64,000 bases of DNA from an uncultured Eubacteriales bacterium (GTDB taxonomy: Bacteria; Bacillota; Clostridia; Oscillospirales; Acutalibacteraceae). The DNA lies in assembly GCA_934394855.1 (NCBI GenBank), contig CAKRRH010000002.1, positions 1 through 64,000 on the forward strand, written 5' to 3'. Below, in pieces: positions 44,587 to 54,496 of the stretch; within the stretch, counting starts at the first letter, position 1, and each line of letters begins with the position of its first letter. The translations under genes were made by a program, and so were the position numbers. A model generated the notes under the pieces. The model made no database searches. It saw only the letters and a list, made by a program, of their open reading frames with translations, and was not told where the DNA came from.

Positions 44587-44872
44587 ATTCTTTGGTGGAG
44601 TTGATTTGCGAAATGTCACGGACAATCAATCAGATTAGCGTTTATCGCTGTCAGAATACGCTTGATAATCCAAAAATGCATTATTGCGTCACCGTGTCGA
44701 ATTGCAAACTGAATTTGCCGAAAAGCGCCTATTTTGCATACTTTTCTAAAGTTGCGGCTAAAACTGCTCTAAAGTTGCGCATAAAGGCGAAATTGCATAA
44801 TATTGTTAAAAAATAACTGCTTGCGGAAGTGTAATTCTGTGAGCAGTTTTGTTTTGAAAGGAATTGATCAAC
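44587..44872 (+). promoter_or_regulatory. Long purE leader with an attenuator-like terminator
   Basis: A terminator-like stem AACTGCT/AGCAGTT (44815-44821/44842-44848) with an inner CGGAA/TTCTG stem and TTTTGTTTT tail ends only about 18 nt before the purE start, so it stands between promoter and operon. Upstream AAAACTGCTC (44760-44769) is perfectly complementary to the 3' arm GAGCAGTTTT (44841-44850), allowing an alternative pairing. No purine or PRPP riboswitch consensus was recognised. A 67-codon reading frame (44613-44816) also fits inside. Confidence 0.6.
44613..44816 (+). CDS. Possible small basic protein or leader peptide before purE
   Basis: 67 codons from ATG 44613, or longer from in-frame starts nearer the promoter. 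GGTGGAG lies 12 nt upstream, a little far. The product would be basic and Lys-rich at its C-terminus (KLRIKAKLHNIVKK) and matches nothing I recognise. The stop codon falls at the base of the attenuator-like hairpin. It could be a leader peptide coupling translation to the attenuator, a real small protein, or chance. Confidence 0.3.
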   Translation: MSRTINQISVYRCQNTLDNPKMHYCVTVSNCKLNLPKSAYFAYFSKVAAKTALKLRIKAKLHNIVKK

Positions 44873-45367
44873 ATGAAGAAAGTCGCAATAATCATGGGAA
44901 GCGACAGCGATCTGCCGGTTGTAAAGGGCGCTGTCGATACACTCGCCGAATTTGGCGTGCCGTTTGAGGTTCATGTATTTTCAGCTCACAGAACGCCGAA
45001 AGAAGCAAAGGAGTTTTCAGAAAACGCACGAAAAAACGGATTTGGCGCAATCATTGCCGCAGCAGGCAAAGCCGCTCATCTTGCGGGTGCCGTTGCCGCT
45101 AACACAACCTTGCCTGTAATCGGAATTCCGGTTAAAGCGTCGGTGCTTGACGGAATGGACGCATTGCTCTCAACAGTTCAAATGCCGTCGGGCATTCCTG
45201 TTTTGACAGTTGCAATCGACGGCGCAAAAAATGCCGCATTGTCTGCGATTGAAATTTTGTCGGTATCGGACGACGAGCTTGCAGGGAAGCTTGACAATGC
45301 ACGCAAAGAGGGTGCCAAAAAGGTGCTTTTGGCTAACAAAAAAATCGAAGAGCAGTTTAATAAATAA
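44873..45367 (+). CDS. purE: N5-carboxyaminoimidazole ribonucleotide mutase
   Basis: Converts N5-CAIR to CAIR in purine synthesis. 164 aa, class I length. Signature IIMGSDSDLPV at the N-terminus, SAHRTP, and AGKAAHLAG. The ATG at 44873 follows GAAAGGA by 10 nt. First gene of the pur operon. A purK partner (needed by class I PurE) is not in the window. Confidence 0.96.
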   Translation: MKKVAIIMGSDSDLPVVKGAVDTLAEFGVPFEVHVFSAHRTPKEAKEFSENARKNGFGAIIAAAGKAAHLAGAVAANTTLPVIGIPVKASVLDGMDALLSTVQMPSGIPVLTVAIDGAKNAALSAIEILSVSDDELAGKLDNARKEGAKKVLLANKKIEEQFNK

Positions 45368-45413
45368 AAATAATAATATATAAATCATTTTACAAATTAC
45401 GGAGGACGAGAAA

Positions 45414-46133
45414 ATGAGCACAGTAGAAAAAACAACACAGATGTATGAAGGCAAAGCTAAAAAGGTATTTGCAACAAACGACGAAAATCTTTGCATTGTA
45501 AGCTACAAAGATGACGCAACCGCTTTTAACGGCTTGAAAAAAGGCACAATTTCAGGTAAAGGCGCAATCAATAACCGCCTTTCAAACTATCTCATGCAGC
45601 TGCTTGAAAAAGAGGGCGTTCCGACTCATTTTGTCGAAGAACTCAACGAACGTGAAACAGTTGTAAAAAAGGTTAAAATCGTACCGCTTGAGGTAATTGT
45701 CCGCAACATCGCCGCAGGCTCGCTTTCAAAAAGACTCGGTCTTGACGAGGGTGTTCCGATGAAACGCCCGGTAATCGAATATTGCTACAAGGACGACGAG
45801 CTCGGCGACCCGATGGTAAATGAATATCATATCCTTGCAATGGAATATTGCACAAAGGAAGAACTTGATTTGATTGCAAAATATGCGCTCATGGTAAACG
45901 ATTTCATGATCAAATATCTTGCAAAGCACAACATTGAGCTTGTTGATTTCAAGCTTGAGTTCGGTAAAACCGCTGACGGTCAAATTGTTTTAGCTGACGA
46001 AATTTCACCCGATACCTGCAGATTTTGGGATGCAACAACACATGAAAAACTTGACAAAGACCGTTTCCGCAGAGATATGGGCGGCGTTGAGGACGCATAT
46101 ATCGAAGTTGCAAAGCGTTTGCTCGGCGAATAA
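45414..46133 (+). CDS. purC: SAICAR synthase
   Basis: Joins CAIR and aspartate with ATP. 239 aa. N-terminus QMYEGKAKKVFAT and the motifs VPLEVIVRNIAAGSL and DFKLEFGKT are standard. GGAGGACG precedes ATG; 46 nt after purE. Confidence 0.97.
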   Translation: MSTVEKTTQMYEGKAKKVFATNDENLCIVSYKDDATAFNGLKKGTISGKGAINNRLSNYLMQLLEKEGVPTHFVEELNERETVVKKVKIVPLEVIVRNIAAGSLSKRLGLDEGVPMKRPVIEYCYKDDELGDPMVNEYHILAMEYCTKEELDLIAKYALMVNDFMIKYLAKHNIELVDFKLEFGKTADGQIVLADEISPDTCRFWDATTHEKLDKDRFRRDMGGVEDAYIEVAKRLLGE

Positions 46134-46173
46134 TCATTTTAAGCATTATTAACAGAAAGATTGGTATTTATCT

Positions 46174-47625
46174 ATGTCCTCATTAAGAGAAGAATGCGGT
46201 GTATTCGGAATTTTTGCGCCTGAAACCCGTGATGTTGCGGCAAGTACATATTATGGATTGTTTGCGTTGCAGCACCGTGGTCAGGAAAGCTGCGGAATCG
46301 TTGTAAACGACGACGGCGTGTTCAATTCATTCAAAGACACCGGAATCGTGAACGATGTGTTTACCCGTGAGCGCCTTGACGCACTCGGAGAAGGCAACAT
46401 GGCGGTTGGTCATTGCCGATATGGCACGACAGGCTCAAACGGCAGACTCAACGCACAGCCGATTGTTGTAAATCACATTAAAGGCAGAATGGCGCTGGCT
46501 CATAACGGAAACCTGACAAATTCGTTTGAGCTGAGAAGCGAGCTTGAAATGGAAGGCTCAATCTTTCATACAACAAGCGACACCGAGGTAATTTCATACA
46601 TAATCACAAAAGAGCGGCTGAGCGCTCCGTCAATCGAACAGGCGGTCAATGCGGCTATGAACCGAATCAAAGGCGCATATTCGCTTGTTATCATGTCGCC
46701 GTCAAAGCTGATTGCGGCAAGAGATGAAAACGGATTCCGTCCGCTTTGCTACGGAATTACGGACGACGGCGCATATGTCGTTGCAAGCGAAAGCTGTGCG
46801 CTTGATTCTGTCGGTGCAAAGATGATTCGTGACATTCGACCGGGTGAAATCGTTGTATTTGACAAAAACGGCGTTCGTTCGATCACCGACCATTGCGACA
46901 AGGCAGAAGAAAAGTTTTGCGTGTTTGAATATATCTATTTTGCACGACCCGATTCGGTTATCAACGGCTGCTCGGTTCATTCGGCAAGACTGAGAGCAGG
47001 CGCATTTTTGGCGCTTGAGCACCCATGTCAGGCGGATGTTGTTGTCGGAGTACCCGACAGCGGAATTGACGCTGCCGTGGGCTATTCCCGTCAGTCGGGA
47101 ATACCATATGGTATCGGTCTTATCAAAAATAAATATGTCGCCCGAACATTTATCTCACCTGGTCAAAAATCCCGTGAAGATAAGGTGCGAATCAAGCTAA
47201 ATCCCGTGTCGGACACAATCAAAGGCAAGCGAGTTGTTTTGATTGACGACTCAATCGTTCGAGGCACGACCTGCGCCAGAATTGTGAAATTGCTTCGTGA
47301 CGCAGGCGCTAAAGAGGTGCATATGAGAGTATCCGCACCGCCTTTCACCGACCCGTGCTATTACGGAACAGACATTGACTCAAAAGAAGGTTTGATTGCA
47401 AACAATCATTCAATCGAAGAGATTGCGAAAATAATCGGTGCGGATTCGCTTGGTTATTTGAGCGTTGACAATGTTACAAAGCTTTGCGATTGCGGATGCA
47501 CCAAAGGCTTTTGCACAGCGTGCTTTGACGGCAAATATCCGACCGATGTTCCGACAAATGCAAATAAGAACCGATTTGAGAAAAAGCTCAGCGAATCAAA
47601 ACCCGAAAAATCAATTAAGCAATAA
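46174..47625 (+). CDS. purF: Amidophosphoribosyltransferase
   Basis: First committed enzyme of purine synthesis: makes phosphoribosylamine from PRPP and glutamine. 483 aa. A 7-residue propeptide (MSSLREE) precedes the nucleophile Cys8 (CGVFGIF). The PRPP motif VVLIDDSIVRGTT is intact. A C-terminal cysteine group (CDCGCTKGFCTACFDGKYP) matches the Bacillus-type enzyme with a [4Fe-4S] cluster, so an oxygen-sensitive form is likely. Confidence 0.96.
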   Translation: MSSLREECGVFGIFAPETRDVAASTYYGLFALQHRGQESCGIVVNDDGVFNSFKDTGIVNDVFTRERLDALGEGNMAVGHCRYGTTGSNGRLNAQPIVVNHIKGRMALAHNGNLTNSFELRSELEMEGSIFHTTSDTEVISYIITKERLSAPSIEQAVNAAMNRIKGAYSLVIMSPSKLIAARDENGFRPLCYGITDDGAYVVASESCALDSVGAKMIRDIRPGEIVVFDKNGVRSITDHCDKAEEKFCVFEYIYFARPDSVINGCSVHSARLRAGAFLALEHPCQADVVVGVPDSGIDAAVGYSRQSGIPYGIGLIKNKYVARTFISPGQKSREDKVRIKLNPVSDTIKGKRVVLIDDSIVRGTTCARIVKLLRDAGAKEVHMRVSAPPFTDPCYYGTDIDSKEGLIANNHSIEEIAKIIGADSLGYLSVDNVTKLCDCGCTKGFCTACFDGKYPTDVPTNANKNRFEKKLSESKPEKSIKQ

Positions 47626-47654
47626 AATATATTAAAAATAAGGAGAAAAGAGCC

Positions 47655-48701
47655 TTGAATAATAACAGTTACAGTGATTCTTACAAACAGGCGGGCGTTG
47701 ATATCACCGCAGGATATAAAGCGGTTCAGTTGATGAAAGAACACGTTATGAGAACAAAAACCGCAGGTGTGCTTGATGAAATCGGCGGTTTCGGCGGAAT
47801 GCTCGCGCTTGACATGAACGGAATTACCGAGCCGGTTTTGGTTTCGGGAACAGACGGCGTCGGAACAAAGCTCAAACTTGCGTTTTTGATGAATAAACAC
47901 GACACAATCGGAATTGACTGCGTTGCAATGTGCGTAAACGACATCATTTGCTGCGGTGCAAAGCCGCTTTTGTTCCTCGATTATATTGCTGTCGGCAAAA
48001 ATTTCCCCGAAAAGGTAGCCGACATCGTAAAAGGTGTTTCTGACGGCTGCGTTATGTCAAACTGCGCATTGGTCGGCGGTGAAACAGCCGAAATGCCCGG
48101 ATTTTATGATGTTGACGAATATGATGTTGCAGGTTTTTCGGTCGGCGTTGTCGATAAATCAAAGATACTTGACAAAACGACCGTTAAACCCGGCGATGTT
48201 ATAATCGGATTGCCCTCAAGCGGATTCCATTCAAACGGATTTTCGCTTGTAAGAAAGGTTTTTGATGTTGAAAAGGCGGGTGTTTTGGATGAAAAATTGC
48301 CCGAATATGACGGAAAAACACTCGGCGAAGTTTTGCTTTGCCCGACAAAGATATATGTTAAACCGATTTTGAAATTGCTTGATACCGTCGGTGTTAAGTC
48401 AATTGCCCACATCACAGGCGGCGGATTCTTTGAGAATATTCCGAGAGCGTTGCCCGACGGCATTTCGGCTAAAATCAACAAATCGGAGGTCAAGACCCCT
48501 GCAATATTCGATATTATCGCAAAGCGCGGCAACATTTCAGAGCGTGAGATGTTCAACACCTTTAACATGGGCGTCGGAATGATTGTAATTGTTGACAAAG
48601 CAGATGTTGACCAAGCACTCGAAACATTAAAGGCAAGCGGCGAAGACGCATATGTTTTGGGCGAGACCGTTAAGGCAGACGACGGCGTAATTTTAGATTG
48701 A
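47655..48701 (+). CDS. purM: AIR synthase (phosphoribosylformylglycinamidine cyclo-ligase)
   Basis: Closes the imidazole ring of AIR. 348 aa. Start is TTG at 47655 with AAGGAGA about 10 nt upstream. Motifs YKQAGVDITAGYKAV, LVSGTDGVGTKLKLAF and VGGETAEMPGFY are clear. purN follows after 12 nt. Confidence 0.96.
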   Translation: MNNNSYSDSYKQAGVDITAGYKAVQLMKEHVMRTKTAGVLDEIGGFGGMLALDMNGITEPVLVSGTDGVGTKLKLAFLMNKHDTIGIDCVAMCVNDIICCGAKPLLFLDYIAVGKNFPEKVADIVKGVSDGCVMSNCALVGGETAEMPGFYDVDEYDVAGFSVGVVDKSKILDKTTVKPGDVIIGLPSSGFHSNGFSLVRKVFDVEKAGVLDEKLPEYDGKTLGEVLLCPTKIYVKPILKLLDTVGVKSIAHITGGGFFENIPRALPDGISAKINKSEVKTPAIFDIIAKRGNISEREMFNTFNMGVGMIVIVDKADVDQALETLKASGEDAYVLGETVKADDGVILD

Positions 48702-48713
48702 CGGTGAACGAAT

Positions 48714-49325
48714 ATGAGCAACATTAAAACAGCGGTTTTTGTTTCGGGCGGAGGAACCAATTTGCAGGCGCTGATTGATGCAAAGACGAGCGGTATCATT
48801 AAAGACGCGGATTTTGTTTTGGTGCTGTCAAGCAGCGAGGACGCATATGCGCTTAAAAGAGCCGAAAATGCAGGAATTGAGACTGCGACAGTGTCAAGAA
48901 AAGAATCAGCGTCGCAGTCGGACTTTGAAAGCAAAATCATTGAAAAGCTGAATGAATATGGCATTGAGATGATCGTTCTTGCAGGATTTATGAGCATTTT
49001 GAGCGCTGATTTTACAAAAAAATACGCAAACAGAATACTCAATGTTCACCCGGCGCTGATCCCGTCATTTTGCGGAAAAGGCTTTTACGGACTTCATGTT
49101 CATGAGGCGGCGCTGGAATATGGCGTTAAGGTTTCGGGAGCAACGGTTCATTTTGTAAACGAAATTCCCGACGGCGGAAAAATCATCATGCAAAAAGCGG
49201 TTGAGGTTTTAGATGATGATATGCCGAAAACTCTGCAACGGCGCATTATGGAACAGGCAGAGTGGATCATTTTGCCGCAAAGCGTTCAAAAGGTTGCGTT
49301 GATGATTAAAAACGGTGAGATTTAA
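48714..49325 (+). CDS. purN: Phosphoribosylglycinamide formyltransferase
   Basis: Folate-dependent formylation of GAR. 203 aa. The phosphate loop SGGGTNLQAL, catalytic Asn-His in LNVHPALIPSF and Asp in NEIPDGGKII are present. Ordinarily purH follows in this order of genes, but here purD comes next. Confidence 0.95.
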   Translation: MSNIKTAVFVSGGGTNLQALIDAKTSGIIKDADFVLVLSSSEDAYALKRAENAGIETATVSRKESASQSDFESKIIEKLNEYGIEMIVLAGFMSILSADFTKKYANRILNVHPALIPSFCGKGFYGLHVHEAALEYGVKVSGATVHFVNEIPDGGKIIMQKAVEVLDDDMPKTLQRRIMEQAEWIILPQSVQKVALMIKNGEI

Positions 49326-49361
49326 CGGATTTTTGAGAATATAATAAAAAGGACTGATTTG

Positions 49362-50627
49362 ATGAAGATAATGGTTATCGGCGGTGGCGGAAGAGAACAC
49401 GCCATTATTAAGAGCCTGAAAAAAAGCAGCGAGATCGACAAGATATATGCTTTGCCGGGTAACGGCGGAATGGCAGATGACGCAGAGTGCGTGGACATCA
49501 AAGCAACCGACATTGACGGTGCGGTTAAATTTGCGGTAGATAATAACATTGATTTTGCCGTTGTGGCTCCCGACGATCCGCTTGTAATGGGCATGGTCGA
49601 CGCATTGCACGACAAGGGCGTTCGTTGCTTTGGTCCGTCAAAATCGGCAGCCATTATTGAAGGCAGTAAAATTTTCTCGAAAAATCTGATGAAAAAATAT
49701 AATATTCCGACAGCGGGATATGAAGTGTTTACCGAAATCAAACCTGCGGTTGAATATATTGATACGCTGACTGCGCCGATCGTTGTTAAAGCAGACGGAC
49801 TTGCGCTCGGGAAAGGCGTTGTGATTGCACAGAGTCAGGATGAAGCAAAAGACGCTGTGATTGAGATGATGGAAAATAAAAAATTCGGAGAAAGCGGTTC
49901 GAAGGTAGTAATCGAAGAATTTTTGACAGGCCCCGAAGTATCTGTTTTGTCATTTACTGACGGCAAGACGGTCGTCCCGATGATTTCGTCGATGGATCAC
50001 AAGCGAGCGCTTGATAATGACGAGGGTCTGAACACCGGAGGAATGGGAACGGTTGCGCCGAATCCTTATTATACAAAAGAAATTGCCGAGCGGTGCATGA
50101 ATGAAATATTCCTGCCGACGATCGAGGCTATGAACAAAGAGGGTCGCACCTTTAAGGGATGTCTTTATTTCGGTCTTATGCTGACTGAAAACGGTCCGAA
50201 GGTAATTGAATATAACTGCCGATTCGGCGATCCCGAAACACAGGTTGTTTTGCCGCTTTTAAAAACAGATCTGTTCACCGTAATGCAGGCGGTTGAGGAC
50301 GAAAAGCTGTCCGAGATCAATGTTGAATTTTATGATAAATCGGCTTGCTGTGTTGTAATGGCGTCAAACGGCTATCCGGTAAAATATGAAAGCGGATTTG
50401 AACTGAAAATCCCGAATGAAATCAAGGATAATGTATTTGTAGCGGGTGCAAAGCTTGAAGGGTGTGTGCTTAAAACCGCAGGCGGCAGAGTGCTTGGTGC
50501 GACTGCTGTTGCAGACGACCTTAAATCGGCGGTGAACGAGGCATATGACATGGTTGGCAATATCAGTTTTGAAAACTCATATTACAGACATGACATAGGC
50601 GCTCGTGCGCTCAAGTGCTTTGAATAA
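49362..50627 (+). CDS. purD: Phosphoribosylamine-glycine ligase
   Basis: ATP-grasp enzyme making GAR. 421 aa. Starts MKIMVIGGGGREHAI; the ATP-grasp region contains VVKADGLALGKGV and EYNCRFGDPETQVVLP. The ATG at 49362 is used rather than the adjacent TTG because AAAAGGA is 8 nt before it. Confidence 0.96.
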   Translation: MKIMVIGGGGREHAIIKSLKKSSEIDKIYALPGNGGMADDAECVDIKATDIDGAVKFAVDNNIDFAVVAPDDPLVMGMVDALHDKGVRCFGPSKSAAIIEGSKIFSKNLMKKYNIPTAGYEVFTEIKPAVEYIDTLTAPIVVKADGLALGKGVVIAQSQDEAKDAVIEMMENKKFGESGSKVVIEEFLTGPEVSVLSFTDGKTVVPMISSMDHKRALDNDEGLNTGGMGTVAPNPYYTKEIAERCMNEIFLPTIEAMNKEGRTFKGCLYFGLMLTENGPKVIEYNCRFGDPETQVVLPLLKTDLFTVMQAVEDEKLSEINVEFYDKSACCVVMASNGYPVKYESGFELKIPNEIKDNVFVAGAKLEGCVLKTAGGRVLGATAVADDLKSAVNEAYDMVGNISFENSYYRHDIGARALKCFE

Positions 50628-50658
50628 GAAAAACGGGGTTTATGAAAGGAATTGACAA

Positions 50659-53600
50659 ATGGTTTACAGAGTATATGTAGAAAAGAAACCGGGACTTGAC
50701 AATGAAGCGGTTGAATTAAGACATGAAATTCGTCATTTGCTGATGATCAAATCGGTTGAAAAAATCAGAATTTTCAATCGCTATGATGTCGAAAACATTG
50801 AAAAAGACCTTTTTGATAAATGCATTTATACCGTATTTGCCGAGCCGCAGCTCGATAATGCAAGCGACGAGCTGACGGATATTAACGGCGCAAAGGTGTT
50901 TGCAACGGAATATTTGCCCGGTCAGTTTGACCAGCGTGCAGACTCTGCGGCGCAGTGCATTCAGATTATTTCTCAGTCGGAGCGTCCGCTTGTTAAAAGC
51001 GCAAAGGTATATCTTGTTTACGGCGATGTAACGGACGATGAAATGGCGGCTATCAAGCGTCATCTTATCAACCCTGTTGAATCAAGAGAGGCAAGTCTTG
51101 ACAAGTTTGATACGCTGAAAATAAAATATGACATTCCGACAACCGTTAAGACGCTTGACGGATTTATCGGCTATGATGATGAAGAGCTTGAACAGTTCAG
51201 AAACGAACAGGGTCTTGCAATGGACCATGACGATATCAAGTTCTGCCAGGATTATTTTAAATCGGAGAAAAAAGACCCGACAATCACCGAAATCAAGATG
51301 ATCGATACATATTGGTCGGATCATTGCAGACATACCACATTCCTCACTACAATCGACAGCGTTCGTTTTGAGGACAAGCTTTTGCAGGACGCATTTGACG
51401 ATTATGTTGCAACAAGAGCGGAGCTTAACCGCACAAAACCGATGAACTTGATGGATATCGGCACGATTGCGGCAAAATCTCTTGTTAAAAACGGCTATTT
51501 AACAAAGCTTGACGAGTCGGAGGAAATCAATGCCTGCACAGTTAAGATTGATGTTAATGTTGACGGCAAGCCCGAAAAATGGCTGTTGCTTTTTAAAAAT
51601 GAAACTCATAATCACCCGACCGAAATCGAACCGTTCGGCGGTGCGGCTACCTGCATCGGCGGTGCGATTCGTGATCCGCTCTCAGGCCGTGCATATGTCT
51701 ATGCGGCAATGCGTGTGACGGGTGCGGCTGACCCGACGGTGCCTGTAAGCGAAACAATGAAGGGCAAGCTGCCGCAAAGAAAGATCGTTCGCACAGCGGC
51801 TGCCGGCTATTCGTCATATGGCAACCAGATCGGTCTTGCAACGGGTCAGGTCGATGAAATCTATCATCCCGGATATGCCGCAAAGCGCATGGAGATCGGC
51901 GCGGTAATCGGTGCGGCTCCTGCTGAAAATGTTCGCCGTGAAGTGCCTGCTCCCGGTGATGTGATCATACTCATCGGCGGAAGAACGGGCCGCGACGGTT
52001 GCGGCGGTGCAACGGGTTCATCTAAATCGCATACTCTCTCATCACTTGAAACCTGCGGTGCAGAGGTTCAAAAGGGTAATGCGCCCGAAGAACGCAAATT
52101 GCAGAGACTTTTCCGTAACAAGGACGCATCATTGCTAATTAAAAGATGTAACGATTTCGGCGCAGGCGGTGTTTCGGTTGCTATCGGCGAGCTTGCGGAC
52201 GGAATTGAAATCGACCTTAACAAAGTGCCGAAAAAATATGACGGACTTGACGGAACAGAGCTTGCAATCAGCGAATCGCAAGAGCGCATGGCGGTTGTTG
52301 TCGAACCCGATAAGGTTGAGCAGTTCTGCAAATATTGCAAGGACGAGAACCTTGAGGCTACCGTTGTTGCAACCGTAAAGGCAGAGCCAAGACTTACAAT
52401 GAGCTGGAACGGCAATGTCATTGTCAACATTTCCCGCGAGTTTTTGAACTCAAACGGCGCTCAGAAGCATATTGACATTGCACCTGAAAAAATCAAGGAT
52501 TACAGAGTTGACAAATCGGGCGTTGATTTTGCAAGAGAATATGAAGCTTTGGCGGGCGACCTTAATGTATGCTCAAAGCGCGGTTTGTCGGAACGTTTTG
52601 ACTCGACGATTGGTGCCGGCACTGTGCTCATGCCGTTTGGCGGTAAAAATCAGCTCACACCTAATCAGGCGATGGTCAACCTTGTGTCGGTTGAAAAGAA
52701 AACCACCGACACCTGTTCATTCATGGCATATGGCTATAACCCGATAATCACCGAAAAAAGCCCCTATCACGGTGCATATCTTGCGGTTGTCGAATCGGTA
52801 TCAAAGCTGATTGCCGCAGGTGCGTCGTTTGAAGATGTATATCTGACATTCCAGGAATATTTTGAACATCCGAACAAAGACCCGAAGCGTTGGGGTCAGC
52901 CGCTTGCCGCTTTGCTTGGTGCGTTTAAGGCACAGATGAACCTCAAAATCGGCGCAATCGGCGGCAAAGACTCAATGAGCGGTACATTTGAAGACCTCGA
53001 TGTTCCGCCGACGCTCGTTTCATTCGCCGTTACAACAGGCAAGCTCAGCGATGTAATATCGCCCGAATTTAAGAGCGCAAATCACAAGGTTGTTCTTGTA
53101 AAACCCGAATATGACGAAAATAATCTGCCGAACACACAGTCGCTTATCGACACGTTTAACAAAGTAACTGCGCTTGTTCGAGAGGGCAAGGTCGCAGCGG
53201 CATATACTCCGACATTTGGCGGTGTTGCGGAAGCTGTTATGAAGATGGCGTTCGGTAATTTTGTCGGATTCAAATATGCGGATGTTGATAACAACGAAAT
53301 TTTCGGATATAACTACGGTTCGTTCATTCTTGAGCTGAATGACGACGCTGACATCGGCGAAGTGATCGGATATACCACCGATGACGAGTGCATTTCAAAG
53401 GGTGATGAGAGCATTGCGCTTTCAAAGCTGCTTGATATTTATGAAGCAAAGCTTGAACCGATTTTCCATTGCAACATTGAACAGAAATGCGATGTGATGA
53501 AGACAGCCGAATATAAAGCAACATCATATCCGACGGCAAAAATCAAAACAGCAAAACCGACAGTCGTAATTCCGGTATTCCCGGGTACAAACTGCGAATA

Positions 53601-54351
53601 TGACGCCGCAAAGGTATTTGCAAAAGCAGGCGCCGAGCCGCAGATCATGGTTATCAACAACATGAGTGCAGACGACATTTCACGCTCGGTTGAAAATGTT
53701 GCAAACGCAATCAAATCGGCTCAGATGATATTCATTCCCGGCGGATTTTCGGGCGGTGACGAGCCGGACGGTTCGGGTAAATTCATTACCGCATTCTTCA
53801 GAAATGAGGCTGTCAAGGAACAGGTTCATTCACTGCTCAACGATCGTGACGGCTTGATGTGCGGCATTTGCAACGGTTTCCAGGCACTTATCAAGCTCGG
53901 TTTGGTACCATACGGCAAAATCATCGATACCGATGAAAACTGCCCGACGCTCACCTTTAATACCATTGCACGCCATCAGTCAAGAATCGTTCGCACCCGT
54001 GTTTCGTCAAATAAATCTCCGTGGCTTAAAAATACAAATGTCGGCGAAATTTATAATGTTCCGATTTCGCACGGCGAAGGCAGATTTTATGCTTCAAGCG
54101 AGCTTGTTGACGAGCTTATAAAGAACGGTCAGGTCGCAACTCAATATGTTGACCTTGAGGGCAATGTTACAAGCGACATTCACTTTAACCCGAATAATTC
54201 GGTCTGCGCAATCGAGGGTATCACTTCACCCGATGGCAGAGTATTCGGTAAAATGGGTCATACCGAGAGATATGCAAACGGTCTTTATCAAAATGTTCCC
54301 GGCAACTACGACATGAAGCTGTTTGAGTCGGCGGTTGAATATTTTAAATAA
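50659..54351 (+). CDS. purL: FGAM synthase, single-chain large form
   Basis: Makes FGAM from FGAR, glutamine and ATP. 1230 aa: N-terminal PurS-like domain, two synthetase halves (NHPTEIEPFGGAATCIGG; IGAIGGKDSMSGT) and a C-terminal glutamine amidotransferase (PGGFSGGDEPDGSGKF; nucleophile in MCGICNGFQALIKLG). This single-chain form replaces separate PurS/PurQ/PurL. GAAAGGAATTGAC precedes ATG. Last gene of the operon. Confidence 0.97.
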   Translation: MVYRVYVEKKPGLDNEAVELRHEIRHLLMIKSVEKIRIFNRYDVENIEKDLFDKCIYTVFAEPQLDNASDELTDINGAKVFATEYLPGQFDQRADSAAQCIQIISQSERPLVKSAKVYLVYGDVTDDEMAAIKRHLINPVESREASLDKFDTLKIKYDIPTTVKTLDGFIGYDDEELEQFRNEQGLAMDHDDIKFCQDYFKSEKKDPTITEIKMIDTYWSDHCRHTTFLTTIDSVRFEDKLLQDAFDDYVATRAELNRTKPMNLMDIGTIAAKSLVKNGYLTKLDESEEINACTVKIDVNVDGKPEKWLLLFKNETHNHPTEIEPFGGAATCIGGAIRDPLSGRAYVYAAMRVTGAADPTVPVSETMKGKLPQRKIVRTAAAGYSSYGNQIGLATGQVDEIYHPGYAAKRMEIGAVIGAAPAENVRREVPAPGDVIILIGGRTGRDGCGGATGSSKSHTLSSLETCGAEVQKGNAPEERKLQRLFRNKDASLLIKRCNDFGAGGVSVAIGELADGIEIDLNKVPKKYDGLDGTELAISESQERMAVVVEPDKVEQFCKYCKDENLEATVVATVKAEPRLTMSWNGNVIVNISREFLNSNGAQKHIDIAPEKIKDYRVDKSGVDFAREYEALAGDLNVCSKRGLSERFDSTIGAGTVLMPFGGKNQLTPNQAMVNLVSVEKKTTDTCSFMAYGYNPIITEKSPYHGAYLAVVESVSKLIAAGASFEDVYLTFQEYFEHPNKDPKRWGQPLAALLGAFKAQMNLKIGAIGGKDSMSGTFEDLDVPPTLVSFAVTTGKLSDVISPEFKSANHKVVLVKPEYDENNLPNTQSLIDTFNKVTALVREGKVAAAYTPTFGGVAEAVMKMAFGNFVGFKYADVDNNEIFGYNYGSFILELNDDADIGEVIGYTTDDECISKGDESIALSKLLDIYEAKLEPIFHCNIEQKCDVMKTAEYKATSYPTAKIKTAKPTVVIPVFPGTNCEYDAAKVFAKAGAEPQIMVINNMSADDISRSVENVANAIKSAQMIFIPGGFSGGDEPDGSGKFITAFFRNEAVKEQVHSLLNDRDGLMCGICNGFQALIKLGLVPYGKIIDTDENCPTLTFNTIARHQSRIVRTRVSSNKSPWLKNTNVGEIYNVPISHGEGRFYASSELVDELIKNGQVATQYVDLEGNVTSDIHFNPNNSVCAIEGITSPDGRVFGKMGHTERYANGLYQNVPGNYDMKLFESAVEYFK

Positions 54352-54368
54352 GATAAATTTGGTTTTAG

Positions 54369-54411
54369 AAAAATCCGAGAGGACAGAAGTTGGTCATCTC
54401 GGATTTTTTTT
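54369..54411 (+). terminator. Terminator of the pur operon
   Basis: Stem AATCCGAGA/TCTCGGATT (about 54372-54380/54397-54405) within a longer A/T pairing, followed by T6-8. Confidence 0.9.
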
Positions 54412-54432
54412 GCATGAATTTATAAATAACGG

Positions 54433-54461
54433 TTGAAAATGGGAATGTTTATAAGTATAAT
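54433..54461 (+). promoter_or_regulatory. Promoter of the AI-2E family gene
   Basis: TTGAAA, 17-nt spacer, perfect TATAAT. Confidence 0.75.
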
Positions 54462-54496
54462 TATAATGTACAATTTTGATTAAAAAGGTGATTTGC

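Noticed and set aside
48104..49042. 312-codon reverse-strand frame across purM/purN
   Set aside because: It lies wholly antisense to two intact enzymes with conserved motifs and lacks a ribosome binding site; it is a composition shadow.
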